Program-made: the position numbers and the translations under genes
Notes under the pieces: model-generated
Database searches by the model: none
Told to the model about the DNA's origin: nothing
Seen by the model: the letters and a program-made list of their open reading frames with translations, nothing else
In this document: positions 1 through 5,516 of the stretch, one piece after another
Layout of the letters: every line of letters starts with the position of its first letter
Numbering within the stretch: position 1 is the stretch's first letter
DNA from: Terriglobus sp.
Lineage (GTDB): Bacteria > Acidobacteriota > Terriglobia > Terriglobales > Acidobacteriaceae
DNA: 6,198 bases
Assembly: GCA_023265355.1 (NCBI GenBank)
Contig: JAHFTZ010000157.1
Span: 1-6,198, forward strand
Direction of reading: 5' to 3'

Positions 1-17
1 CTGCAAAGAGAACGCGA

Positions 18-1223
18 TTAGCCTACGCGGCTGAGTGCGTACTGGCGGCAGTGTTCGAGGTAGCTGGCTTCGTGGTCGGCTACGAGCGAGACGACGGAGG
101 TCCAGAGCCAGCCGGGGGCTTCCAGGCCGCGGCTGTGGCGGCTTTTGAGCTGCTTGGCCCACGCCCTGCGAATGTCAGGAGACATCTGGCGGGCGTGGGC
201 TTTGCCAACGACGGAGGCGAAGAGACGCGCGGAGAGAATGGCTTCCTGTTGCGTGAGCGGGGCGAGTTCGAACTTCAGATCCTGCGGACGCAGTTCACGC
301 GCGACGACCTGGCGACCGGCGAAGGTGGAGGGCAGCATGCGCGCGCCGAGGAAGGGTGAGAGAGCCAACGCACCGCAGACGACGCGTTCGGCGTTGTTGG
401 TGGGCATGTCGACGTTGGGTGCGGTGGGTGCGGCGGCACGTGTGGCTTCCTTGATGTCGATCATGCGGAAGCCGTGGCGGTTCTTTTTGCCTACGCCTAC
501 AAGGACGGCGTAGCGCAGACGACCGAGCGACGAGCAGCCCTTCATCCAGTAGGCCGCGTCGAGCATGCGGATGGGTTGGCCTTCGTCGGCCTGGTGCAGG
601 CATTGGACGAGCTTGCGCGCTCTCTCGCCTTCGAAGAACTTGCGCAGATGTTCGCGCTCGTCTTCGGTGAGGGACCAGAAGCGCTTGCCCAGAGGGATCG
701 TGGGCGTGACATCTTCGATGCGCTCTTCCGCAAGATGCTTCCACTTGCGATTGAAGGCCTCCTGCATCACCTTTTGGATGGGCGCGATCTGGTTCACGTC
801 CTGCTCTTTGCGGCGCGAAGAGAGTTCGCCGAGATAGCCATCGATCATCGCCTCCAGCATGAACGCTGTGGTGACGCCGGGAAGGTCGGAGGAGCGTGCT
901 GCCATGGCGAGCGAGAGGCCGAGGCGGAGAAGGTCATGCGCGGGATTGCCGATGACGGTCTGATCGAGATCGCGAATCTGGATCTCCACGCGGCCGTCGA
1001 GGTTTGCGACGGGACCGAGATTACCGATGTGACAGTCGCCGCAGATCCAGATGGGCGGACCGGAGGGAAGCGAGGCGGGCGCGTTGCCCTTGGAGAGCCA
1101 GTCGTAGAAGCGGATCGTATTGCCGCGCACGTAGGCGTGGGCGGATGAGGCCATCTTGAGATGGCGTTGATCGTCCAGGACCTGTTTGCGGTGCGCAGGT
1201 TTTACCTGCAGGGCAATCTTCAT
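18..1223 (-). CDS. DUF2252 family protein, kinase-like motifs
   Basis: This 401-residue protein has the conserved blocks of the DUF2252 (COG4320) family, whose biochemical function is not established as far as I know. In order they are: KMASSAHAYVRG at 23-34, CGDCHIGNLG at 61-70, RDLDQT at 84-89, a helix rich in Leu and Ala at 95-110, KGCSSLGRLRYAVLVG at 228-243, MIDIKEA at 254-260, ARELRPQDLKFEL at 308-320 and VGKAHARQ at 339-346. GDCHIGN followed 17 residues later by DLD resembles the catalytic loop and metal-binding motif of aminoglycoside-phosphotransferase-like enzymes. The later glycine/serine turn and K258 resemble a nucleotide-binding N-lobe. That reading is inference. No signal peptide or membrane segment is visible, so it is probably cytoplasmic. 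The ATG overlaps the TGA of the upstream HAD gene (ATGA). No Shine-Dalgarno is evident, so translational coupling is likely. The family call is confident; the function is unknown. Confidence 0.9.
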   Translation of the reverse strand: MKIALQVKPAHRKQVLDDQRHLKMASSAHAYVRGNTIRFYDWLSKGNAPASLPSGPPIWICGDCHIGNLGPVANLDGRVEIQIRDLDQTVIGNPAHDLLRLGLSLAMAARSSDLPGVTTAFMLEAMIDGYLGELSSRRKEQDVNQIAPIQKVMQEAFNRKWKHLAEERIEDVTPTIPLGKRFWSLTEDEREHLRKFFEGERARKLVQCLHQADEGQPIRMLDAAYWMKGCSSLGRLRYAVLVGVGKKNRHGFRMIDIKEATRAAAPTAPNVDMPTNNAERVVCGALALSPFLGARMLPSTFAGRQVVARELRPQDLKFELAPLTQQEAILSARLFASVVGKAHARQMSPDIRRAWAKQLKSRHSRGLEAPGWLWTSVVSLVADHEASYLEHCRQYALSRVG

Positions 1224-1882
1224 TGGGCGAGCGGAGAGCTGTCGTAGTTGCGATAGAGATCGGCAACGTCTTCATATATGGCGATGGCGCCGGAGAGCTC
1301 TTCGCGTGTCCAACCGCCGGAGCAGACGGCGATGGTGGGAACGCCTGCTTTGCCTGCGGCTTCGATGTCGTAGGGGGTATCGCCCAGAGCGATGCAGTGG
1401 TCCGCGCTGAGGCCGAGCTTGCCCAGGGCGGCCTGGAAGATGTCGGGATCGGGCTTGGAGCCGCTGGCGTCGGCGGAGGTTGTGTCGCCTTCGGTGAGGT
1501 CTTCGATCTTCGCGATCTTCTTGTAGGCCGCGAGGTCTTCTTTGTCTGTCGAGGAAGCGACAGCGATGCGGAGGCCTTGTTCCTTCATGCGGACGAGCAG
1601 ATCGCGCGCATGGGGTAGCGGCTGTAGGGAGGGAAGATAGTCGCGATGGAAGAGACTGGTGCGATGTTCCTTGATGCGTGTTTCCAGGCGTTCGAGATCG
1701 TGCGCGGGAACGTACTGGGGGATGATCTTGTCGCCGCCCTTGCCGATCTGGTGCAGTAGCTCGTCGAAGCCAACGTGGATGCCGAAGTGGCCGAGGGTCT
1801 TCCTCCATGCTTCGGCGTGCGCGGCGTTGGAGTCGATCAGGGTCCCGTCGACATCGCACAGGACAGCTTGTAATTTGCTCAT
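1220..1882 (-). CDS. HAD-superfamily hydrolase (phosphoglycolate phosphatase-like)
   Basis: From the chosen start this is a 220-residue HAD subfamily IA phosphatase. Motif I is DVDGTLIDS with nucleophile D10 and acid/base D12. A helical C1-type cap lies at about 18-88. Motif II is in VASST (S110/S111). Motif III is K143 in SKPDPDIF, and motif IV is GDTPYD at 167-172 with D168 and D172. All catalytic residues are present, so it should be an active Mg-dependent phosphohydrolase of small phosphorylated metabolites. The substrate cannot be read from sequence; phosphoglycolate, sugar phosphates or beta-phosphoglucomutase-like chemistry are all possible. I chose MSKLQAV as the start because family members begin a few residues before motif I. 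An upstream in-frame ATG at 1933 would add 17 unconserved residues and overlap the divergent zinc-finger gene. No clear Shine-Dalgarno is seen. Its TGA overlaps the start of the DUF2252 gene, indicating one transcript. Confidence 0.92.
   Translation of the reverse strand: MSKLQAVLCDVDGTLIDSNAAHAEAWRKTLGHFGIHVGFDELLHQIGKGGDKIIPQYVPAHDLERLETRIKEHRTSLFHRDYLPSLQPLPHARDLLVRMKEQGLRIAVASSTDKEDLAAYKKIAKIEDLTEGDTTSADASGSKPDPDIFQAALGKLGLSADHCIALGDTPYDIEAAGKAGVPTIAVCSGGWTREELSGAIAIYEDVADLYRNYDSSPLAQ
1848..1876 (+). promoter_or_regulatory. Candidate promoter for the zinc-finger gene
   Basis: TCGACA (1848-1853, one mismatch to the sigma-70 -35 consensus) is followed after exactly 17 bases by TAATTT (1871-1876, a poor -10). 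It lies inside the 5' end of the opposing HAD gene, where a promoter for the plus-strand gene must lie because the start codons are only 33 bases apart. The match is by eye only; the -10 is weak. Confidence 0.3.
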
Positions 1883-1903
1883 GTGGAGTAGGATGCGAGC
1901 GAG

Positions 1904-1908
1904 AGGAG
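1904..1908 (+). promoter_or_regulatory. Shine-Dalgarno fixing the zinc-finger start
   Basis: AGGAG lies 7 bases before the ATG at 1916. An in-frame GTG at 1910 would start only two bases after this site, which is too close, so the ATG is preferred. Confidence 0.7.
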
Positions 1909-1915
1909 AGTGCGC

Positions 1916-2179
1916 ATGAAGAGCTGCAGCCATTTAGAGACAATTACAGAACCGAAGCCCCATACCAAGGGTTGTGAAGAGTGCCTGAAGATGGGCGACA
2001 GCTGGGTGCATCTCCGCCTGTGCGAAGAGTGCGGGCATGTGGGCTGCTGCGACGACTCGAAGAACAAGCACGCGACCAAGCACTTCCATCACACAAAGCA
2101 CCCCATCATCCGCTCGCTGGAACCGGGGGAGACGTGGGGATGGTGCTATGTGGATGAGGTGATGCTGGATTTCTCGTAG
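1916..2179 (+). CDS. Small UBP-type zinc-finger protein
   Basis: This 87-residue protein is essentially one zf-UBP (ubiquitin-hydrolase zinc finger) domain. Candidate ligands follow the family pattern: C4-x-H6, C20-x2-C23, C36-x2-C39, C44, H52, H56 and H62. The end, WGWCYVDE (74-81), is also a typical position for the aromatic and acidic residues of this fold. In eukaryotes the domain binds the free C-terminal Gly-Gly of ubiquitin. Bacteria carry short stand-alone versions whose partner is not known, so only a zinc-binding and probable peptide-tail-binding role can be suggested. A good AGGAG site precedes the ATG. The gene is divergent from the HAD gene (33 bases between starts) and convergent with the TIGR03435 gene, so it is probably transcribed alone. 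No signal peptide is seen, and an intracellular location is likely. Confidence 0.9.
   Translation: MKSCSHLETITEPKPHTKGCEECLKMGDSWVHLRLCEECGHVGCCDDSKNKHATKHFHHTKHPIIRSLEPGETWGWCYVDEVMLDFS
1941..1968 (-). promoter_or_regulatory. Candidate promoter for the HAD/DUF2252 pair
   Basis: Read on the minus strand, TTGGTA (1968-1963) is followed after 16 bases by TAATTG (1946-1941). Transcription would begin near 1934 and give a leader of about 50 bases before the HAD start. It sits within the 5' end of the divergent zinc-finger coding region. Both hexamers are imperfect, so this is a tentative call. Confidence 0.22.
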
Positions 2180-2255
2180 GGCTGCGTGGCCCTCGATTCC
2201 CTCGCGGCACCTCCACGCCGGGCAGGGCCGCGCTTATGCAGGCGTTAGCGCTCAG
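2180..2255. other. Convergent intergenic spacer with GC-rich hairpin potential
   Basis: This 76-base gap separates two converging genes. GCGTGG (2184-2189) can pair with CCACGC (2213-2218). Alternatively, CGTGGCCCT (2185-2193) can pair with AGGGCCGCG (2224-2232) with one G-T pair. Neither stem is followed by a T run on either strand, so neither is a canonical intrinsic terminator. A weak bidirectional termination role is possible but not demonstrated. Confidence 0.3.
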
Positions 2256-3095
2256 TCAGTTGGAAGTGGGTGGCTGTACGGAGTCGATGACGAGGACATC
2301 GACGGGGGCATTAGCGGGTTCGAGTCTGAGCCCAAGCTGCTCCTGCACGGCGGTAAAGATGGATGGGCCACCGGCGAACTGCGAATCGGTCGGCGTATCG
2401 TCGGGTGTCCAGTGGAGTTCGAAATCGTAACGTCCCGTGAGGCCGGTCTTATCGACGAGATAGCGTCCCGAGGGGCCTTCAAGGATGTTTCTGACGTCAT
2501 TCATGGTGCAATTGTGTTCCACGCGTAAGCCGTTGCCCACGGACGTGTGATAACAACTTCCGAGAGGCGTGCCGGGAGCGGTGGGCACAGATTCCTTCAA
2601 CTTCAAGCCTCCTTTTGCGAGGACGATGTTGTAGACGGGACGGGCGTGTGTCTCGTGGTGAACGCGAAGTTGGAAGCGGTCGGCGAGAACGGGTTGCAAC
2701 ATATCGGCGAGTTGGCGGGAGGAGAGAGGAGCGGCTGGCAGATCGGCGGGATCGATTTTGGCATCGAGGTCGAAGAGGTCCGCGTCCCCGGGCAAGGGAT
2801 CGCCAACGACGGGTTTCTGGGAGAGATTGTATGCAACCATGATGAACGAAAGCAGCGGCCGATCGACGAAGTGGCAGGTGTCGACGGAACAGCCCTCCTT
2901 TCTTCCTCCAGCAGCGTTGCCATGCCGTTTGATGGAGACGATAGTAAACGCGAGTGGCTTTCCGGACGGGGTTGTAGGCGGCAGAGTATCCGATTGCGCG
3001 AGAGTGGTCGCGGTGGCGAATAGGAGAGCGACGGCTGCAAGCACGCGAGCGAGGCCGTTCCATAGCGAGGTGCGGGTCGTATAAGTTGTCGTCAT
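2256..3095 (-). CDS. TIGR03435 family secreted protein
   Basis: From the chosen start this is a 279-residue exported protein. Residues 1-35 form a signal peptide: a short N-region with two Arg, a hydrophobic core LARVLAAVALLFATATTL, and probable signal peptidase cleavage after TLA (residue 33). The mature part carries the family blocks: AFTIVSIKR (49-57), PLLSFIMVAYNLS (80-92), SSRQLADMLQPVLADRFQL (125-143), PVYNIVLAKGGLKLK (153-167), VDKTGLTGRYDFELHWTPD (214-232) and VDVLVIDSVQPP (265-276). From memory, the family is expanded in Acidobacteriota, often with many copies per genome, and its function is unknown. C69/C74 and C181/C196 could form disulfides in the periplasm. An upstream in-frame ATG at 3161 would add 22 residues before the signal peptide. 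I prefer 3095, although its ribosome-binding site is weak. It appears monocistronic. Confidence 0.9.
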   Translation of the reverse strand: MTTTYTTRTSLWNGLARVLAAVALLFATATTLAQSDTLPPTTPSGKPLAFTIVSIKRHGNAAGGRKEGCSVDTCHFVDRPLLSFIMVAYNLSQKPVVGDPLPGDADLFDLDAKIDPADLPAAPLSSRQLADMLQPVLADRFQLRVHHETHARPVYNIVLAKGGLKLKESVPTAPGTPLGSCYHTSVGNGLRVEHNCTMNDVRNILEGPSGRYLVDKTGLTGRYDFELHWTPDDTPTDSQFAGGPSIFTAVQEQLGLRLEPANAPVDVLVIDSVQPPTSN

Positions 3096-3269
3096 CCGAG
3101 TCTCAAGGTTCTGCAGGATAGACGGAGGGAGAGGCGCTCGCGCTCGGGAAATTATTTGCATTGAGCGTAAACAACCTTAACCAGATTGAATTCATTTTTA
3201 ATCGTTTCAATAGGCCCATCCATCGGATCGAGAACTGACCGGCTGGGGGGTGGCCGGTGGCTGGTGTAG

Positions 3270-3360
3270 AAAAGCAGATCCCTCCACTTCGTTACGGGAT
3301 GACAAAGGGTTATTGGTTGTTTGAAGTTGTCTCGCAGCGCGGCGAAGGGTATCTGCTTTT
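3270..3360. repeat. REPIN/MITE-like inverted-repeat element
   Basis: AAAAGCAGAT (3270-3279) is repeated as a perfect inverse, ATCTGCTTTT (3351-3360). The pairing continues inward as CCCT (3280-3283) with AGGG (3346-3349), past one bulged T. The left half has its own small fold, ATCCC (3278-3282) with GGGAT (3296-3300). The right half, read on the minus strand, starts GCAGATACCCTTCG, so it looks like a diverged inverted copy of the left unit. Two inverted short palindromic units in an intergenic gap is the design of REPIN-type elements. I recall similar GCAGAT...GGGATGACA stretches between genes of acidobacteria but cannot verify copy number here. Confidence 0.55.
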
Positions 3361-3367
3361 GAAACGG

Positions 3368-3417
3368 TTCGCGCTTTGCGCGAATACCCACACATCGCAA
3401 AGAGCGCGATGTATGGG
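3368..3417. repeat. Two tandem hairpins downstream of the panE-like gene
   Basis: The first hairpin pairs TTCGCGC (3368-3374) with GCGCGAA (3378-3384), a perfect 7-bp stem with a TTT loop. The second pairs CCCACACATCGC (3387-3398) with GCGATGTATGGG (3406-3417), 12 pairs with one mismatch and a 7-base loop. They lie 22-71 bases past the panE-like stop on the minus strand. No proper T tract follows either stem, so a role in 3' end formation or RNA protection is only possible. They may belong to the same repeat cluster as the element beside them. Confidence 0.55.
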
Positions 3418-3438
3418 GCACCCGGTTTTGTGGTTTCT

Positions 3439-4308
3439 CTACTTCGCTTCGAGCAGGGTGACGGCCATGCGATTCAGGGGTGTGGCGATGCCGTGTTTTT
3501 CTCCAAGACGGACGATGACGCCGTTGCGCGCGTCGCTCTCCATGGGGCGGCCTGCCTGGCGGTCGGCGAGGAGCGAGTTGATGGAGTCGGGCGAGACGGC
3601 GGAGTAGAAGTCGAGCACCTGCTGGCCCATGTCTTCGGGGAGGTTTGCACCTTCGGCACGACCGACTGCGGCGCACTCTTCCGCCAGATCTTTTGCCAGG
3701 CGCGCGGGAGCGGCCTGATGGAGCACAGCTACGGGGCGCAGCGTGAGAGCTGAGACGGCACCGGCGGCGTTGACGCAGAGCTTGCGCCAGGCGATGGAGA
3801 GAAAGTCTTCGTGGGTCCGGACTTCTCCGGGAGAGAAGAGGTCGGCGAAGGCCTGGGCGGCAACCGTGTTTTCTACGTCGAGTGAGATGGGGCCTCGCTG
3901 CAGGATGTCGCCATCGGGCTTGCGTTCGGCGGGATGCTGCGCGATGACGGGAACGATTCTGTCCTGGGCGAGATCGGGGAAGCGGTCGCGGTGTTCGACG
4001 CCGTTCTGCAGGATGGCCACCTTCGTCTTCGGCGAAAGGAGCAGAGGGAACCAGTCGGCTGCGGCCTCTGTGGCATAGGTCTTGGTGACGACGAGGATCC
4101 AGTCGGCGGTCCAGCCTTCGTGCAGGGACTGATTTGGATGAGTGAGGTTCAAAGCGTGTATCTCGACGGTGCCGGAAGGTGTTTCCACTCCAGGATGCGT
4201 GAGCGCGCGGCGCGTGCAGAGAAGGAGTTCGTGGCGGCCGGTTTGCTGAAGGGCCGCAGCAAGGGTGCTACCGATGGCTCCTACGCCGATGATTGCAATG
4301 TTTGCCAT
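3439..4308 (-). CDS. panE: 2-dehydropantoate 2-reductase (ketopantoate reductase) family protein
   Basis: This 289-residue ApbA/PanE-type oxidoreductase would reduce ketopantoate to pantoate with NADPH, a step of coenzyme A biosynthesis in the cytoplasm. The Rossmann motif GVGAIG (8-13) sits at the N-terminus. R33/R34 after strand 2 fit NADPH use. K76 (VVTKTYAT) and N102 (QNGVEH) match the cofactor/substrate positions K72 and N98 of the E. coli enzyme. K176 and N180 in WRKLCVNAAGAVSALT match catalytic K176 and N180. S245 and E257 align with S244 and E256 with identical spacing. Length is close to the usual 290-310. I chose MANIAIIG because it begins at the first beta strand; upstream in-frame ATGs at 4326 and 4383 add unconserved residues. 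No panB or panC is adjacent, so a paralogue acting on another 2-keto acid is possible. The gene seems to be its own transcription unit. Confidence 0.87.
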   Translation of the reverse strand: MANIAIIGVGAIGSTLAAALQQTGRHELLLCTRRALTHPGVETPSGTVEIHALNLTHPNQSLHEGWTADWILVVTKTYATEAAADWFPLLLSPKTKVAILQNGVEHRDRFPDLAQDRIVPVIAQHPAERKPDGDILQRGPISLDVENTVAAQAFADLFSPGEVRTHEDFLSIAWRKLCVNAAGAVSALTLRPVAVLHQAAPARLAKDLAEECAAVGRAEGANLPEDMGQQVLDFYSAVSPDSINSLLADRQAGRPMESDARNGVIVRLGEKHGIATPLNRMAVTLLEAK

Positions 4309-4472
4309 TACTTCAGTATGCCGCATGGAGCGGCGGGCCCTAATACTGCCAGTCAGGACAGGTAGCTTTGATCGGAGCCTCATCTAGAGTCCTGTCACGG
4401 CGTGTTCGTCACGTCGTAGATTCCCGGGGATGGCATACCGCGGCCCCGGAGAGCCGCGGGTATGCCGTAGCT
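4309..4472. other. 164-base intergenic region upstream of the panE-like gene
   Basis: This gap separates two minus-strand genes. It holds a strong hairpin near the SDR stop and, closer to the panE-like start, a minus-strand TATTAG (4345-4340) that could act as a -10. No acceptable -35 is seen at 16-18 bases. The distance and the hairpin suggest the two genes are transcribed separately. Confidence 0.4.
4432..4466. repeat. Strong GC-rich hairpin after the SDR gene
   Basis: GGCATACCGCGGC (4432-4444) pairs with GCCGCGGGTATGCC (4453-4466), giving 13 base pairs with one bulged base and an 8-base loop. On the minus strand it begins 6 bases after the SDR stop codon. It is not followed by a T run in either direction, so it is not a classical intrinsic terminator. 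It could be a 3' stability structure, a factor-dependent end, or a dispersed palindromic repeat. A CCCGGG-centred palindrome (4423-4428) lies directly beside it. Confidence 0.6.
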
Positions 4473-5369
4473 TCAGGCGGGGAAGTAGTCCATCTTTTCG
4501 AGATCGGAGATCAGCCCAGGGCCTGTCGGGTGCCAGTTCAGTCGCTGCTGTGTCAGAGCGCTGGATGCTGGCATATCGAAGCCCGCAAACATCCCAAGCC
4601 AGCCGAAGTGGGCTGATGCCTCTTCGGCGGGGAGGCTGACGACGGGCACCTTCAGGCCTCGGCCAAGGACCTCGGCGATCTCACGGGCGGAGACGCCCTC
4701 TTCCGCGACGGCGTGGTATCGGCTGCCTGCTTTCTGCTTCTCCAACGCCAGCCTGTAGACGCGGGCCGCATCGAGGACGTGCACCGCAGGCCAGCGATTG
4801 AGGCCATCACCGACGTAAGCCGAAACACCCTTCTCCCGCGCCACGGCCACGCTGTATGTGATGAGGCCTTGCTTGACCGGGTCGTGGACCTGGGGAAGGC
4901 GCACCACGGAGACGTTGACGCCACGTTCGAGCAAGGAGGCTCCTGCAAGCTCCGACGCTCTACGGGGATTTGGGTGGTTGGGATCGAAGTGGTCTTCCGT
5001 TGCGGGTTCGCCGGGAGCGGCGTTTCCCATGCCCGTTCCGGAGGTGATGAGCAGAGGCCGGTTTGAGCCGATGAGCACGGAGCCGAGGGCTTCGATGGCG
5101 CGCTTGTCGTTCTCGCAGTTCTCCATGAACTTTGAGAAGTCGTCGTGGCTGAAGCCGCAGTGGATGACGCCATCCGAGTTGGCTGCGCCGCTGCGCAGGC
5201 TCTCCAGGTCTTCGAGATTGCCGCGATGCGCTTCGGCTCCGGCGGCGAGGAGGGCCTGTGCTCCCGCCTCCGACCGGGTAAGACCGAGTACCTGATGGCC
5301 TGCCTGGAGGAACTCCGGGATGAGGGCGGAGCCGATAAAGCCGGTTGCGCCGGTAAGAAAGATACGCAT
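4473..5369 (-). CDS. Atypical SDR / NAD(P)-dependent epimerase-like oxidoreductase
   Basis: This 298-residue protein belongs to the extended/atypical short-chain dehydrogenase/reductase group (SDR_a7-like by appearance). TGATGFIG (6-13) is the dinucleotide-binding loop, and R32 after strand 2 suggests NADP. LLITSGTGMG (106-115) corresponds to the strand bearing the catalytic Ser. RLPQVH (157-162) and WPAVHVLDAARVYRLALE (193-210) are C-terminal substrate-domain signatures. The usual YxxxK pair is missing; the equivalent stretch reads PNPRRASELAG (133-143). It may therefore use a different mechanism or act as a binding protein. The substrate is unknown. A strong AAGGAGA at 5382-5376, 6 bases before the ATG, fixes the start. 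The gene is divergent from an AraC-type regulator across 147 bases, a common arrangement in which the regulator controls the oxidoreductase. Confidence 0.88.
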   Translation of the reverse strand: MRIFLTGATGFIGSALIPEFLQAGHQVLGLTRSEAGAQALLAAGAEAHRGNLEDLESLRSGAANSDGVIHCGFSHDDFSKFMENCENDKRAIEALGSVLIGSNRPLLITSGTGMGNAAPGEPATEDHFDPNHPNPRRASELAGASLLERGVNVSVVRLPQVHDPVKQGLITYSVAVAREKGVSAYVGDGLNRWPAVHVLDAARVYRLALEKQKAGSRYHAVAEEGVSAREIAEVLGRGLKVPVVSLPAEEASAHFGWLGMFAGFDMPASSALTQQRLNWHPTGPGLISDLEKMDYFPA

Positions 5370-5516
5370 GATGAATCTCCTTCACTTCAAGTTGAGGACA
5401 GGATCTTTTCGTTCGCGGAAGTTTGCGTTTGCGCCCTTGCATAGGTAGATGGGAGCGGCGAGGCGTACGATCTATACTGAAAGTCCGCATTTTTGGTTTG
5501 ATCGTCCGGAGGTCTC
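5370..5516. promoter_or_regulatory. Divergent control region between the SDR and AraC-type genes
   Basis: This shared 147-base region should hold both promoters and any operator. On the plus strand TATACT (5473-5478) is a good -10 (one mismatch) about 40 bases before the regulator start, but no recognisable -35 lies at the right distance. That would fit an activator-dependent or otherwise regulated promoter. A tandem GTTTGC repeat (5421-5426 and 5427-5432) is the only short repeat seen between the two genes and is a possible, unproven regulator site. No clear minus-strand promoter was found. Confidence 0.4.
5376..5382 (-). promoter_or_regulatory. Strong Shine-Dalgarno of the SDR gene
   Basis: On the minus strand AAGGAGA is followed by TTCATC and the ATG at 5369. 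It is the best ribosome-binding site in the window and confirms the start. Confidence 0.8.

Larger units (their letters stand above)
3096..3438. other. 343-base intergenic region: promoter patch and repeats
   Basis: No credible gene is present here. The part nearest the TIGR03435 gene (about 3150-3215) is distinctly AT-rich compared with its surroundings and probably holds that gene's minus-strand promoter. TTGAAA-like and TAAT-like hexamers occur, but no convincingly spaced pair does. The rest holds a 91-base inverted-repeat element (3270-3360) and two consecutive hairpins (3368-3417), listed separately. The hairpins lie just downstream of the ketopantoate reductase stop on the minus strand. 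Confidence 0.6.

Noticed and set aside
474..1148. Long open frame on the plus strand, 224 residues
   Set aside because: It lies wholly antisense to the DUF2252 gene, has no recognisable family motif, and is the expected by-product of GC-rich codon bias. The same applies to the other antisense frames over 51-837.
1272..1943. Open frame of 223 residues on the minus strand, overlapping the HAD gene in another frame
   Set aside because: Its composition is Arg/Ser/Pro-rich with no motifs, while the overlapping frame has all four HAD motifs.
3152..3161. Upstream ATG at 3161 as the start of the TIGR03435 gene
   Set aside because: It would place 22 charged and proline-rich residues ahead of an otherwise typical signal peptide; the ATG at 3095 gives a normal secretion signal.
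3162..3438. Possible small gene in the largest intergenic region
   Set aside because: The open frames crossing it are antisense extensions of neighbouring genes or run through the inverted repeats, without ribosome-binding sites or recognisable motifs.
4432..4466. Intrinsic (Rho-independent) terminator
   Set aside because: The stem is strong, but no T tract follows on either strand, so I list it only as a hairpin.
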